Source: Diadema setosum
Lineage: Eukaryota; Echinodermata; Echinoidea; Diadematoida; Diadematidae
Direction of reading: 5' to 3'
Assembly: GCA_033980235.1 (NCBI GenBank)
Contig: CM067080.1
Coordinates: 2,899,501 to 2,963,500 of the forward strand
Length of the DNA: 64,000 bases
Under the pieces are notes generated by a model, which saw only the letters and a list, made by a program, of their open reading frames with translations, did no database searches and was not told where the DNA came from. A program made the translations under genes and the position numbers. This document shows, one piece after another, positions 12,511 to 23,574 of the stretch (position 1 is its first letter; the number at the start of each line of letters is the position of its first letter).

Positions 12511-12603
12511 TTAACCCACTGAAGACCAATCCCGAGTATACTCGGGCAGGTGTCTATGGGAAATGCATGTCATAGCAAAATAAGCTCATCCTTAACAGGT
12601 TAA
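12511..12603. mobile_element. TTAA repeat family 4, copy 3
   Basis: Begins TTAACCCACTGAAGACC and ends TCCTTAACAGGTTAA. It contains the perfect 16-bp palindrome CCCGAGTATACTCGGG. Confidence 0.85.
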
Positions 12604-12777
12604 CATTCTCCTTGACACCATTTTGTCAAATTCTATGTGCTGAAAGAGACACTGCTAATGACTTCCATCAAGTAATGATGTGGAAAGATGAATTTATTGA
12701 TAACTGACTAGTTGTGACACTGATGGGCATTGCTGTAAATGCATGAATGTTTTGTAGTTTTTCTCTTTTTTTTTTGT

Positions 12778-12842
12778 GTAACCCATTGAGGACGGACTGA
12801 GTTTGATACAACACGCATTTCCCATAGACACCTACCCAAGCA
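12778..12842 (-). mobile_element. TTAA repeat family 4, partial inverted copy
   Basis: Begins GTAACCCATTGAGGACGG, then TTTCCCATAGACACCTACCC, the reverse complement of the family middle. It is truncated at the right. A further scrap (ACCTACCCGAGTAGAC) lies near 12951. Confidence 0.65.
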
Positions 12843-13713
12843 AGCCTTTGCGGTCCCATTGGAGTTGGTGATTCTTATAAATGATCTGTGTCCAGATGAT
12901 GTCTCTGACAAGCTGATTTTACTATATACTGAATGCACATTTCCTCTACAAACCTACCCGAGTAGACTTGTTACTAGTCTGGAATGAGTTTATTAATGAG
13001 CAGAAGAGTCCTCCATGATTCTAATGATGCAAAAGACTCTTATAACTCTTTTGAATAGAAGAAAGAAAAAATAAAGTTGAAAAAAAAATATAAGTTGATA
13101 CAGTGAAGTAAAAGAGACAAATGGAAGTCTGTATGTCATTGTGATGTAATGTGATATCCTAATTCAGAGAGGAAAGGATGATACAGTTTGTGTAACCCTT
13201 ACAGTCCACTGCAGAGTTTGCAAGTCTATGCATCCAGAAAATTATTCCTGATGTAACAGTGAGTCGTAATGTTTACATAATGATAAAAGCAGTGATTAGT
13301 GTGGATATACTAGGGCTTGGTTTGTTTAACATGGGGGTGAAGATTGGACAAGCTGAAAATGTACCTGTAGTTGTCTGGGCATGGGGACGCAAACTAAATT
13401 GAAAGGCCTTCAAACTTAAGGATGAATCCACGTGCAGAAACCCTTGATTGTGAGTTATGAAAGACCATGTTACAACACACACATGCATGTGAACTCACAA
13501 AAATGTACCTGGACTACATCACATAATTAAGTGAGCTGAAATTCAGGAAGTGATAACAAAAACAAATGGCACACAAGAATGTAGCAAAGAATTGAGGGGA
13601 GGGTATACAGATTGTTGCTCTTACAGTTTTAGTAGCTTTTGGTCATACCGGCATTAGTTGCTTTAAACATTGTTACCATGTGACTGCAGAAACTGTCAAT
13701 TTTTGTTCTGAAA

Positions 13714-13922
13714 TACTGTAAAACGAGGAATGTTCGCATGCACTTTAATTTCGCTAATTTCGCAAGAGCCAAGATTCCAAAATTGAAATGTACGCAAAAG
13801 TTCTTGTCTACACTATATGCATTGAATGTTAGAGGCAACTCGCGAAAATTTCATGCCGTGAAAGAGGCTGTCAGCTCCAATTCGCGAAAATTTCATGCCG
13901 CGAAAATATCGTGTTTTACAGA
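13714..13922. mobile_element. Palindromic repeat family 5 (TACTGTAAAAC ... GTTTTACAG)
   Basis: Begins TACTGTAAAACGAGGAA and ends ATATCGTGTTTTACAG. CGCGAAAATTTCATGCCG occurs twice inside. Related, more diverged copies lie at about 14727-14938, 56890-57043 and 58372-58523. Confidence 0.75.
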
Positions 13923-14726
13923 AGAGACATACTTGTATTTATAAAGCATAAGAAATGTGTGAAATAATGCTGTGATAACACAATTTCACTTAGGTAATGA
14001 CAAAAATTTGAAATATTACCCCAGAAGGTACCCCAGAAGGTACCCCAGAAGTTTTGCAGTATTCTAGCATACCCTGTTTGGATCTCTATGTGATATTTTA
14101 TAATTGTTTGTTTGTTTGTTTGTTTGTTTTAAATCTAAATAATCTTATATATTTTCATACAATCAGTCTATGGCAGTCCTTCCTGTGAGAGAGAATCGCA
14201 TGCAGCATGCAGCTCCCAAGCTGCATGCAATTCAATACCACAGTTAGGACACGATTCAATCATTTTACATACCCAGTAAAATTAACATTCCATGTACTCA
14301 CTACTGAATGGATAATGGTACATTGAATAATAAAAGTTGTGTGCTACGATTGAAATTATTTTACACTTTTCATCTTGAAGTACTCCAAAGCAACTCATTA
14401 TCCCCTGTCAAATTGCATCAGTCTGACAAGTTTCTTGGCAGACCCTTTTGATGGAATCGCAAGCAAATTGCGAATGGTTAGATATGAATTTTGAACCTTT
14501 CTGAGCACTACATGTACTACAGTATATGTTTTAGCTTTAAGATTTCTGAGATTAAGAGATGGAAAGAAGATGTGAGAGCAATTGCTATGAGAGCTGTGAG
14601 ATGATTTCAGCCACCCCTTTTATCATGGACTCACCCAGATAAAAACTGGTATGATGATGATGATTTTAGCTTTCATGCTGCTGAGGTACATGGAACCTCT
14701 ACATTTTTGTGTCATACATGTTTATC

Positions 14727-14938
14727 TACTGTAAAGCAAAATATTTTCGCAACATGAAATTTTCAAGAGTTAGAGCCGTCGGCCTTTTTCGCACCATAGC
14801 ATTTTTGTGAATTGTTAGTGGCATTCAATGCATATAGTGTAGACGAGAACTTTTGCATGCATTTTAGTTTCGCGAATCCTGGCTCATCAAAATTCACAAA
14901 ATCAAAATGCATGTGAACATTCCTTGATTCTCAGTTAA
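14727..14938 (-). mobile_element. Palindromic repeat family 5, inverted copy
   Basis: Contains ATTCAATGCATATAGTGTAG and AGAACTTTTGCATGCATTT, the reverse complement of the middle of the 13714 element. The ends are degraded. Confidence 0.7.
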
Positions 14939-14977
14939 TAGCTATCTGGAAGAGATTGGGAAGCAGGATTCTGTATA

Positions 14978-15365
14978 CAGTTGAACCTCTCTTATCCGGC
15001 CTCCCTTTATCCGGATCTCTCTATTATACGGACGCAATCTCGCAGTGATTTTTTTTTTTTTTTTTAATAATTACGGGAGGAAAGGGGGATTCCCAACTCC
15101 TTGAGAACTCCTACACAAACACACATGAATTACATATTACTTCCAACATTAACATACACCTCTATTTTGGGGTCTGTTACTGAGTGTAACAATGAAAAGG
15201 TTCAGTATACACATTACTACATGTGGCACTGCAATGGGCTACATCAGTAGGACCTGCATGTGTATGTATATGTACGTATAAAGCAATGAGTCTCCCGTAT
15301 CCCGCCAAATCCCTTATCCGGATGAGCCCCGGTCCCGACTTGTACGGATACGAGAGGTTCAACTG
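14978..15365. mobile_element. pogo/Tigger-like MITE with TA flanks
   Basis: 388 bp. Ends are TA-CAGTTGAACCTCTCTTATCC and GATACGAGAGGTTCAACTG-TA. CAG...CTG ends with a TA duplication and a 'CTTATCC' motif are typical of pogo-type Tc1/mariner elements. The interior is non-coding and contains a poly-T run (~15050-15065). It lies in the D-E intron. Confidence 0.83.
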
Positions 15366-15410
15366 TACTTGTATTACTCATGCAACATGGCAATTGTCAT
15401 TGGAGATTTT

Positions 15411-15924
15411 TACCTCCGCCAAGGGAGGAGGTTATGTTTTCATTACTGTTGGTTTGTTTGTAAGTTAGTTAGTTCGTTTGTTCCTTTGTCCGTGTGCAAA
15501 ATAACTCAAAAAGTAGTTAAGGGATTGGGATGAAACTTGCAGGAAAGGTTGAGAATGACACAAGTACCAAACTATTAACTTTTGGTGGTGATCCGAGAAT
15601 TTTGGGGGAATTTATGAAGGATTTTTGATATTTTGGCAGGTAGGGTCACTGAACTTGGGAGTTCAGGCTGCACGTATTTGAGGTTTGCATGCGCGCACTA
15701 AAGTGCGTGCTCTAGTTTCTGCTAGGGCGAGGCGCGCCGTGCAGCTGAGGGTTTATGACGTAACAAAGGCTTCTATATTTGGAAATCGGGCGGCTTTCAG
15801 CACACAATGCTATAAGTACGTATGGGTGGAAATCACTGATACCTCTATGGAAGAACAAGATCAGTGGTGGAAATGAGCTGCATGCTTGGCAGAGGTCTGC
15901 GCTCTCAGAGTGCTTTTTTAGTTT
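15411..15924 (+). repeat. Dispersed repeat (CTCCGCCAAGGGAGGAGG...GAGTGCTTT)
   Basis: Begins CCTCCGCCAAGGGAGGAGGT and ends GAGGTCTGCGCTCTCAGAGT, a repeat type common in marine invertebrate genomes. A GC-rich insert with TGCGCGCACTAAAGTGCG occupies ~15680-15790. It ends 45 bases before exon E. Confidence 0.75.
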
Positions 15925-15969
15925 ATTTATGTTGTCATCCGTTTTGTTTAATCTTTATGCCTTGCATAG

Positions 15970-16096
15970 ATCAACAAGGATCCAGATGTTCGTCTCGAAA
16001 AGCTCTTTGTCGTGGGAGAGAAAATGCCCATCACTGTGGCTGCAAGTGGAGAATCAAACATGCCCTACAACCATCAACACAAGTATTTCTTCATCA
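15970..16096 (+). CDS. FADS: Desaturase exon E (INKDPDV ... YNHQHKYFF)
   Basis: 127 nt, phase 0 to 1. The acceptor is ...CTTGCATAG and the donor GTACGT. It encodes INKDPDVRLEKLFVVGEK and ends PYNHQHKYFFI, matching HKDPDVNMLHVFVLGE and LPYNHQHEYFFL of FADS2. The last base A joins TT of exon F to make Ile. A dispersed repeat ends about 45 bases upstream of the acceptor. Confidence 0.96.
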
Positions 16097-16319
16097 GTAC
16101 GTATCATCCATTACAGCTCAGCTTTGAATAGAGAGACCCAGGCAGATAAATCTATTTTATTCACTGCAAAATCATTTCACCCTAAGCAACTTGGCTATCC
16201 ATACATTAAGTACAGTCCCCTGTAATATTGATGTGCTCTCTTTTTATATTGGAAGCTATTGTGTGTGTACATGGTGAGCCTGAAATAAGGCATCCTGCTA
16301 TTTGAAATGAGAAATTAGG

Positions 16320-16720
16320 TTTTGAAGGAATGGTGTATAGTTTTGGTTGAGATGGGGCTTCAGGTTTCCAGCTTTTTGTAAGATAATGAGAAACCTTTTA
16401 TGAAACCTCTTGAAATATGAAAGAGCCTACAATCCTGTAAAGAGGAATTCTAAATTTATTTGATAAGAACTAGATTTGAAATAGCTGAGAAATCTGAAAA
16501 ACAGACAGATCCTAATGGGACCCTCCTTTTATTTGGACCTCTTTGTTTACTTTGTTTTTGGAATTTTCAGCCATTTCAGAACTAATTTTCCATCAAATAA
16601 ATTATGAGTTTCTCTTTGAATTGTATGCTCTTCAATATTTCATAATTGGTTTCTAATTATCTAGCAAAAAGTTAAAATCAGAATCCATTATCTCAGTCAA
16701 AACTGTACCATCTTTTTATG
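16320..16720. mobile_element. TTAA repeat family 2, diverged copy
   Basis: Recognised by TGGTGTATAGTTTTGGTTGA at the left and CTCAGTCAAAACTGTACCAT at the right, with the family's internal 'CATCAAATAAA' word. The terminal TTAA sites are eroded. It lies in the intron between exons E and F. Confidence 0.72.
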
Positions 16721-16901
16721 GTACATCCAAACATAGCTTCCTACATGCAGTTCTTGTACTTTCTTACCTGTGTGCTTTTGTGCATAGAGTCCAGTTGTAA
16801 GTTTGAAGCGTGCATATTTTGTTGTGCTTTCTCTTTCGCAAAACAGTGAGCCACAAAGTATGAATACACAGGCATTGTATCTGTACAATGTATTTCTGCA
16901 T

Positions 16902-16924
16902 GGGGGGGGGGGGGGGGGGGGGGG
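16902..16924 (+). repeat. 23-base G homopolymer
   Basis: Uninterrupted G run in the E-F intron, followed by TTGTGTGTATGTGTGTGTGG. It could form a G-quadruplex in RNA or DNA. Confidence 0.9.
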
Positions 16925-17795
16925 CAGGAAAGTGCTTTTGGTTCTTTGATTGTGTGTATGTGTGTGTGGTTATGACTCTTACAATGTACATTGTGTAGTG
17001 CCACCTGCAATGTTATTTTTACAGTAACACAAACCTTACCTGTACATAGGTACATAAACTATCCAGTTCAACTAATCAAAATTTTTTTTTTACCACTTGG
17101 TACCTTTATTACTTATTGTAAGTTGGTGTACAAAGATCAAGTGAGTAGGAAGATGCTGAATGTGACCTGCATACATATACCTTTCAGTGTCATATCTGTC
17201 ATAATCTGTTAACTGTAGTTAGTGTTGATTACAAACTTGATGACTTTGCACTTGGCATGACTATATTTAGTGTGTCCTGGTTAGATTAAAGTATGCAATC
17301 AAAGATGCAGCTTGATTGGAAGATGAGTGGATATTGCACTGTGTGGGCAAATCAATTATTTACAAGATATGATGCTAAAAAATGGGGGAAAAAAGTACAT
17401 AGGATATGCTTTGAAAGCTGTTTCCATTTCCCAGGCAACAGGTCAACCTTCTTGTCCCAATGAAATCTGCAAGTGCTATGAAACCCCATATTCATGCCGA
17501 CATTCGTACTATACTCGATTTTTACATTGATATTACGATCAGCAGGCTTCATTTTAATACTCTTTAGTTGATGAAGCTGTCCATACACTGTATGTCTGAT
17601 GTCCAGAACACATACTGTATGATTATAAAGAAGTTTTGAAACCCTCCTTTCAGAAATGTAATTGTTTCACAGAACATTATCTTTTGAGTGTAACTTTTCT
17701 CTATTCTTTAGACTGTTAAAAAAATGGGAAGTGGTCTTTGAGTGGGTGATCAGTTGATTCATTTTACTTTGTGGCCAACAAGAAAGTAACTACCT

Positions 17796-17929
17796 GGGGG
17801 GTATTTCATGAAGCATTTTGTCCGACAAAGTTGTCAGACAAATTTTCTCTCAGCCAATCAGATGGAAGGATTTCAGTAGCTTGTAACAGTTTGTCAGAAA
17901 AATATCCGACTGAAGCACTTCGTGAAATG

Positions 17930-17956
<27 letters not shown>
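17796..17956. mobile_element. Short MITE whose terminal C tract has expanded to 27
   Basis: Left end GGGGGGTATTTCATGAAGC, right end GCACTTCGTGAAATGCCCCCC... with the C run at 17930-17956. The terminal inverted repeat GGGGTATTTCATGAAG/CTTCGTGAAATGCCCC is clear. GTCAGACAAATTTTC-type words are inverted inside. It lies in the E-F intron. Confidence 0.8.
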
Positions 17957-17961
<5 letters not shown>

Positions 17962-18186
17962 ATACACAGCACATTCTAAAGGTTATGCTGCTTATGATAC
18001 CATGACCAATCAATCTTGCAGTGATGCCCCACCTACTTGAGTTAGTATGGGTGAATTGGTTGGACACAGCAAGCATGATACTTAGTAGCATATCAGTTGA
18101 GTTAGCAGAGTCAAGATTTTTATGACTTTGTATGTGAAGTGATTGTAAAGATAGATTTATGTTTTTGTTTTGTTTTTTCCTTTCAG

Positions 18187-18263
18187 TTGGACCTCCCCTC
18201 CTATTTCCTGTCTACTTCCAGTTTATGATCTACCGCCACATGATTAAGCGAAGGGAGTGGGTT
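18187..18263 (+). CDS. FADS: Desaturase exon F (third membrane segment)
   Basis: 77 nt, phase 1 to 0. The acceptor follows TTTTTTCCTTTCAG and the donor is GTAAGT. It encodes (I)GPPLLFPVYFQFMIYRHM and ends RREWV, matching IGPPLLIPMYFQYQI of FADS2. The upstream intron carries a 23-base G run and a 27-base C run. Confidence 0.96.
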
Positions 18264-18823
18264 GTAAGTGTCCATCATTTTTTTAAATATTTTTTAATCA
18301 CTTGAAAGCAAAATGATTTTGACTGTTTATGACACTGATTTGCCTTCTGCATACTCTTAGATAATCATGCTTTACATGTACATTTACATGTACATGCTAT
18401 TCAAACAAATATATTTTTTTTTTGGTGTGGTATTTAGAAATGTATGTCATGTTGAAGTGATGTACAATGTATTGTAAGTATAACACATATAAAGACAAAG
18501 ATATATAAAGACAAAACAGGCAAACAAACACAGACATACACACTCCTCAAAATGTCAACACACATGTATACATTATTACATACAAGTGTACATGTATTGA
18601 ATATTCATGTTTAGAGTGCTCGAACAGCATTCTTCCAATTTTTGGAAAAAGGCAGTTTGATACTAATTACTGTACACTGTGTTACTTCAGATCCAATATT
18701 TATTCACTCTTCTCTTATTCAGCACTTTTTTTTTACTAATTTAAGCCCAGTTGCTTCAGTTCGTTTGATTTTGATTTTCTCGTATATAAATCATGAGAGC
18801 ATTACTCACATCCATTCATTGCC

Positions 18824-19016
18824 ACAATCAAGTGTCATCCATTTATTTCAGGACCTTGCCTTTAACTTTGCGTACTACATTCAGTGTTACAATCAAGTGT
18901 CATTGATTTATTTCAGGACTTTGCCTTTAACTAGGTGTACTACACTCAGTGTCACAATCAAGTGTCATTGATTTATTTCAGGACCTGGCCTGTAACTTGG
19001 TGTACTACATCCGTTT
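18824..19016 (+). repeat. 65-bp tandem triplication of acceptor plus start of exon G
   Basis: Units start at 18824, 18889 and 18954 (exact 65-base period). Each carries ACAATCAAGTGTCAT, the acceptor TTTATTTCAG and a version of GAC-YTK-GCC-TKT-AAC. AGs fall at 18850-18851, 18915-18916 and 18980-18981. Unit 1 reads DLAFNFAYYIQ, unit 2 DFAFN-stop, unit 3 DLACNLVYYIR, which continues as the true exon. Confidence 0.95.
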
Positions 19017-19079
19017 CCTCTACTGCTACGTCCCTCTCATGACTTGGTGGCAGCTGCTTCTCTTCTATGAAACCTTCCG
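18982..19079 (+). CDS. FADS: Desaturase exon G (fourth membrane region)
   Basis: 98 nt, phase 0 to 2. The acceptor is TTTATTTCAG and the donor GTGAGT. It encodes DLACNLVYYIRFLYCYVP and WWQLLLFYETF, matching DLAWAVSYYIRFFITYIP of FADS2. Two near-identical copies of the acceptor and exon start lie 65 and 130 bases upstream. Only the 18982 start keeps the frame with exon F and continues into the family sequence. Confidence 0.96.
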
Positions 19080-19104
19080 GTGAGTGTCCACTGTGAGATT
19101 CTTC

Positions 19105-19660
19105 TTCTTCTTTCACTTGAGACGGCTATGCAGTATTAAATAATACCAAGCTACTGCAGCCAGCTCTCTGTATCAAGGTTGGGGTTGTCAAGATCCAGGT
19201 TGGTGGGTGGGGAAAGGGGTCTGGTACTCATGGATGATATGATGGGTCGTCTGTTGTGCTAGCACCACACGGGCAGGCTGCGGAAGGGCGCAGAACCCAG
19301 CAGTGCGTAGTGGCATTGAACCGGCCCACTCCTGATCGTAGCCGATTCAGGGTTGCCCATTCTTTGCGGGGTAGGTCTGTGCCCGGTGGTAGACTGGTGT
19401 TTGGGGTGGTTGAGAATTGGGCAGGTCGGGGTGTGTGCTGCCTGCTGGTTCTCCATGCTTTGAGGGTGTTTTTAGCCACTGAGGGAATCTGAGTGGGGGG
19501 ACAATGGGCGGCGGAAGGCAGGTCTTCTGCGGCCATGTTTACAAGTCTGTAGGTGTGATTTTCCCTGCATAGGGCAGCCGGAGCGATACCAGACAGTACC
19601 GAGAGATAAGCAGAGACTCCAACCCCAAACATGTCTCAAACTGGAGAATCTGATCACTCA
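19105..19660 (-). pseudogene. Degraded non-LTR retrotransposon 3' end
   Basis: On the minus strand the frame 19632-19228 contains KEWATLNRLRSGVGRFNA, then HCWVLRPSAACPCGA, the conserved C-terminal signature of Jockey/CR1-type reverse transcriptase proteins (LNRLRTGxGR...W.L..S..C.CG). After CGA the expected HII.ECP continuation is found only in another frame, and a WLQ-type tail is in a third frame with a stop, so the copy is frameshifted and dead. It lies in the G-H intron on the strand opposite to the desaturase, starting ~25 bases after the exon G donor. Confidence 0.75.
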
Positions 19661-20404
19661 AACAGAGCATGATGTCCCTTTCAGCCTATTTTAAGTAAAG
19701 TAATGACAAAATTGAAGATGGGTTGGAGAAAGTTGAATCTTAAGTGGGAGAGAATTGATCTAGAGCAGAAGAAAAAACAGCGTGCGTGGGAGAAATTAAA
19801 ACTCAAGCAGGAGAGCAGGATTTTGTGACAAATAACATCAATACATTCTTCACACTTGAAACAGCCTTTCTGAGACACTTGAAGAATTTCCGATTTCTTG
19901 TCAAATCAGTGCAAGTTTATATAACCCCCCCCCAAAAAAAAAAAAAAAAATACTTAAAGTAGATCCTTTACTTTTCCAAGTCTTGATGTGGTACTGCTTC
20001 TGCATTTTCATCTCAGTCAAACACATTTCAAGCAAGTTGACAGTCATGTGCTTGTGTCTCTTTGTGTTTTAAACATGATATATTAAATATTATGCATTTA
20101 TTCAGATGTTCCAACGTGGTATCTTCCAAATTGAAGGATACCCCCTACAAATTAGAGGCCAGGGATATGTGTCTTTTCCAGTTGTGTTATTTATGGGTAT
20201 TAGGAAGTGTAATTTTGATGACATAAGTACATTGAGATAGAATTTGATGTAATTGTAAAAGCTGTTGGAAGAGAGGGAAGGTGCGTAGCATCGTGCATCC
20301 AGAGTCTCATCAGAATGCTAGCATTGGTGTACCTGCAGGAATCCAGTTTAACTATCGCACTTCACAATTTTTACCCATCTATCATCTCCCCTTGCACCAA
20401 ACAG

Positions 20405-20501
20405 TGTGATGGAGAGCATCTGGTTCACGTGGGTGTCCCAGTCCAACCACATACCGATGGAGATTGATGAAGACAAGGCACGACCCTGGCTGGAGCTGCA
20501 G
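20405..20501 (+). CDS. FADS: Desaturase exon H (FTWVSQSNHIPMEID)
   Basis: 97 nt, phase 2 to 0. The acceptor is ...CACCAAACAG and the donor GTGAGT. It completes Arg from exon G and encodes VMESIWFTWVSQSNHIPMEI, matching ESHWFVWVTQMNHIVMEID of FADS2. The conserved NH and MEID positions are intact. Confidence 0.96.
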
Positions 20502-20719
20502 GTGAGTACCCTTAAACATGTGGAGGACCCACCCATCTCAAGTACTCTTTATGCAGAAATGCACCTGTTGATTTTATTGCAGTATTTAGTACTTTTTCAT
20601 ATCTGTGCTGCATGATAAAGAAGTCTATGGTGTCATGAAAAGTATGTTTTGATTTATGCCTTTGCTGATTTTGGCAGAAATTTACAAACTAGCACTGCCT
20701 ACCTCCATTCTAGTTTGTT

Positions 20720-20990
20720 AAGTCAGCCAAGGAGATAATGTTTTTCCCGGCATTAGTTTTTGTGTGTTTGTCAGTCTGTCTGTTTGCAAAATAACTCACC
20801 CACATATGAACAGATATGGATGACATTTTTGGGAAAAGTTGATAATATCACCAGAAACAGATGGTTAAATTTTGATAGTGATCTGGATCACCGTCTAGAT
20901 GTAGGACTAAAGTATAGGGTGGAAATCACAATATGGGTGGAAATAAGCTGCTTGGCAGAGATCTGCACTCTCTGAGTGCTTTTCTAGTTT
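20720..20990 (+). repeat. Dispersed repeat, shorter copy of the 15411 family
   Basis: Shares CAAAATAACTCA, GATCTGGATCACCGTCTAGA and the terminus AGATCTGCACTCTCTGAGTG with the repeat at 15411. It lies in the H-I intron, ending 60 bases before exon I. Confidence 0.72.
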
Positions 20991-21050
20991 ACTGAATGCA
21001 AATTTGTGTATTCTGAATATGTATGCTTTCATTGACTTTTTTTTTCTTAG

Positions 21051-21130
21051 CTCCATGCCACCTGCAACCTTGAGAAGAGCTGGTTCAACGACTGGTTCAC
21101 TGGACATCTCAACTTTCAGATTGAGCATCA
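21051..21130 (+). CDS. FADS: Desaturase exon I with histidine box 3
   Basis: 80 nt, phase 0 to 2. The acceptor follows TTTTTTTTTCTTAG and the donor is GTAAGT. It encodes LHATCNLEKSWFNDWFTGHL and NFQIEHH; the last His codon is completed in exon J. QIEHH is the front-end desaturase form of histidine box 3, with Gln replacing the first His. Confidence 0.97.
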
Positions 21131-21953
21131 GTAAGTGTCCTGCACAAACTCCTCTTCAATCTATCAGCATTTGCCATTTATTTGAACTGGACTGTGCTCC
21201 GTGATCTATCATCCTTGACAGGGTATAGTGACAGCAGTAACAAATTTAGAGTTTGACAGAGAGATGGAAAAATGGATGGAGGGATGGAGGGATGGAAGGA
21301 TGGATATGATGTCAATCCTTCATACTTTAAAAAAAAAAATCTAGGTAGTGCCTGGCAGATTTAAAATGTAACATTTGTTTGGCTCACATAATTGTGAGGT
21401 ATGTTTAACTTGCATGCATGTGGGTTTATGACACAGTGAACTGTCATACACCGTTATCCTTTCATCATGGAGATATATATCAGGGAGGTTTTAGTAGACG
21501 ATGCGAACATTAGATTATGCATGTCCTGCAAATTTCTGTGATTGGCGTGGTTACAAACTTGACATTCTGTGTGGAAGGGAATCTACAGTGGTAGTCAGCC
21601 AAAGTAGCAATTGTCTTAGAAGCCCCAGTGCATCTGGTGGGACAATACTGTTTACGACATAATATGCACATTTGTACTAGGGAAAGTCACAACTCCCCTG
21701 AGCTAATGCAGTACTCATTCTCAAAAGAGCTTGTAAGGCACAATGGACCATACAAATCGTAGTTCTTCAAGGTTGGTTACTTTCGGCGTTGCACAGCTTA
21801 CTGTGTCGTCTGTAGAAAACTCCCAAATTTCAATCCTTTAACCAGTGTGTGTGAGACTAGTGTTTGGGATGAAACATTCTTGATGCATTGTTCTGCGTTT
21901 ACCAGTGACGCTGAGCCTGCTAGTATTCTTGTCCTCTTGTTTTTTCACCCCAG

Positions 21954-22079
21954 CCTGTTCCCGACAATGCCTCGCCACAACCTGTTCCGCATCTCCCCCT
22001 ATGTCAAGTCGCTGTGCAAAAAGCACAACGTAGAATACAAGACCAAGACTTTGCTGGAGGGCTTTGCAGACATTGTCAG
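21954..22079 (+). CDS. FADS: Desaturase exon J (LFPTMPRHN)
   Basis: 126 nt, phase 2 to 2. The acceptor follows TTTTTTCACCCCAG and the donor is GTAAAA. It encodes LFPTMPRHNLFRISPYVKSL and ends EGFADIVR, matching LFPTMPRHNLHKIAPLVKSL of FADS2. A (TGA)n run starts about 25 bases after the donor. Confidence 0.97.
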
Positions 22080-22103
22080 GTAAAAAAAAAACATAAATAA
22101 TCA

Positions 22104-22106
22104 ATA

Positions 22107-22138
<32 letters not shown>

Positions 22139-22143
22139 AATAG
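22104..22143 (+). repeat. (TGA)n microsatellite
   Basis: About ten GAT/TGA units directly after the exon J donor. A degenerate CCCTAA-like stretch follows (22205-22300). Confidence 0.85.
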
Positions 22144-22204
22144 TAGTGATAATATTAATTACATCCTGCTTTCATTTTCAGGGGTTCCTGGGTATTAGCC
22201 TCAT

Positions 22205-22300
22205 AAGGTTCTAGGCCAATTAACCCAGACCCTGACCCTAATCCCAATCCTAAGCCAAATTTTAATTTTACCCTAATCTTTAATCTAACCCTATCACAAA
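22205..22300 (-). repeat. Degenerate telomere-like CCCTAA tract
   Basis: ACCCTGACCCTAATCCCAAT and CTAATCTTTAATCTAACCCT show irregular CCNTAA units. It resembles the opposite-strand tract at 62015-62110. Too degenerate to be a functional telomere. Confidence 0.6.
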
Positions 22301-23574
22301 GCGGTATTTATCGGATGGGGGCGAGGGGATAGTTGTCCTGATACAACCTTTAAAATGCATTTCTTAAATGTGAACTTCTTGATATTCAAATGCTTGTCAA
22401 TGCTGCTACCCCTGTATGAGTCACAGAGGATTCAGTACTAATGTTAAAGAAGCTGGCCATAGAGTAATAAAGGGGATTGCAGAGCTGAGAAAGAGTTTTG
22501 TTTTCCCGTTCTTGCTTTAAAAACAAGGTAATAAAATATGTATTACATCGCTGTGATTCTTTGAAGCTTGTGGAGAGTAAAATCTAGAAATGATAAAGAA
22601 AGTAAAAGATAGCAGAACTACATAGTCTCCCTTATCCTGTAAGAGGCTTCCTGAAAACTTCAGTACAAAATATATCTTGTCTTGTCCTAACACAAGAATA
22701 CAAAAGTCTCCCTTATTGGGGATTTACTCCCCCTTCCCCCCCCCCCCCAAATTAAGGTGTATGTCTTTCATATACGTGGATAAGAGTCGTCATGATTGCT
22801 CTTATGAAACTCGCTGATTTTAAAGTGGCATTGGCGGCAGTCCTGCCGTAGACCTTGAACAGGATTACCAGGTCTCTGTTGGCATTGATGGAATGACATA
22901 ACGTGTTAATTTCTATATGTGAGTTCACTCACCTCGTGGTTAAATAGTGATAGCCTCACATCCCTTTTACATGACAACAAGGTTATTGTGATCATTGCTG
23001 ATGGCAAAAAGCAAAGTAGTTCTTCACTCCATTCTCTGAGTCAGGGGTTTTGGAGTCAGCAGGTGATTCTTTCAAACGGTTGTGAAATAACACTTTGTAC
23101 ACCATACATTTCAGAGTACAATATTTCACAAATTGAGACTTAGGAGACAATTTCACAAGAGTTTGAATTCTTGACTGAGAACCATAATGACAAAAGAGAA
23201 ACAAGTATATTCTATATTCAGGATTCAAGGTAGTGATTTTCTACCCTGGAGACGATTTTTGTGTCACATTTATATTATAGGATGTGTTGTTTTACAGGTA
23301 TTAATTCACTTGTCAAATTCTATTAAAAAAAAACATACACACAAATCTGCGAAATATACCACATATTCAGTATCAGTAGTGATGGTTACAGGTGTGATGA
23401 TGATGAAGTTAATGATAATGATCATAATTGTAATGATATAACAGGACCAGCAATACTGTCAAAATGGTGATAGTAATAATGATTATGATGATTAAAGAAA
23501 TGATGATATTAATGATAATGATGATGTCATGATGATTTTTTTTTTTCACTTTTTCTGCGACCATTCTCTTTCAG

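Noticed and set aside
18852..18981. Treating the first two acceptor copies as genuine alternative coding exons
   Set aside because: Both shift frame and meet stops at once; they are reported as decoy acceptors instead.
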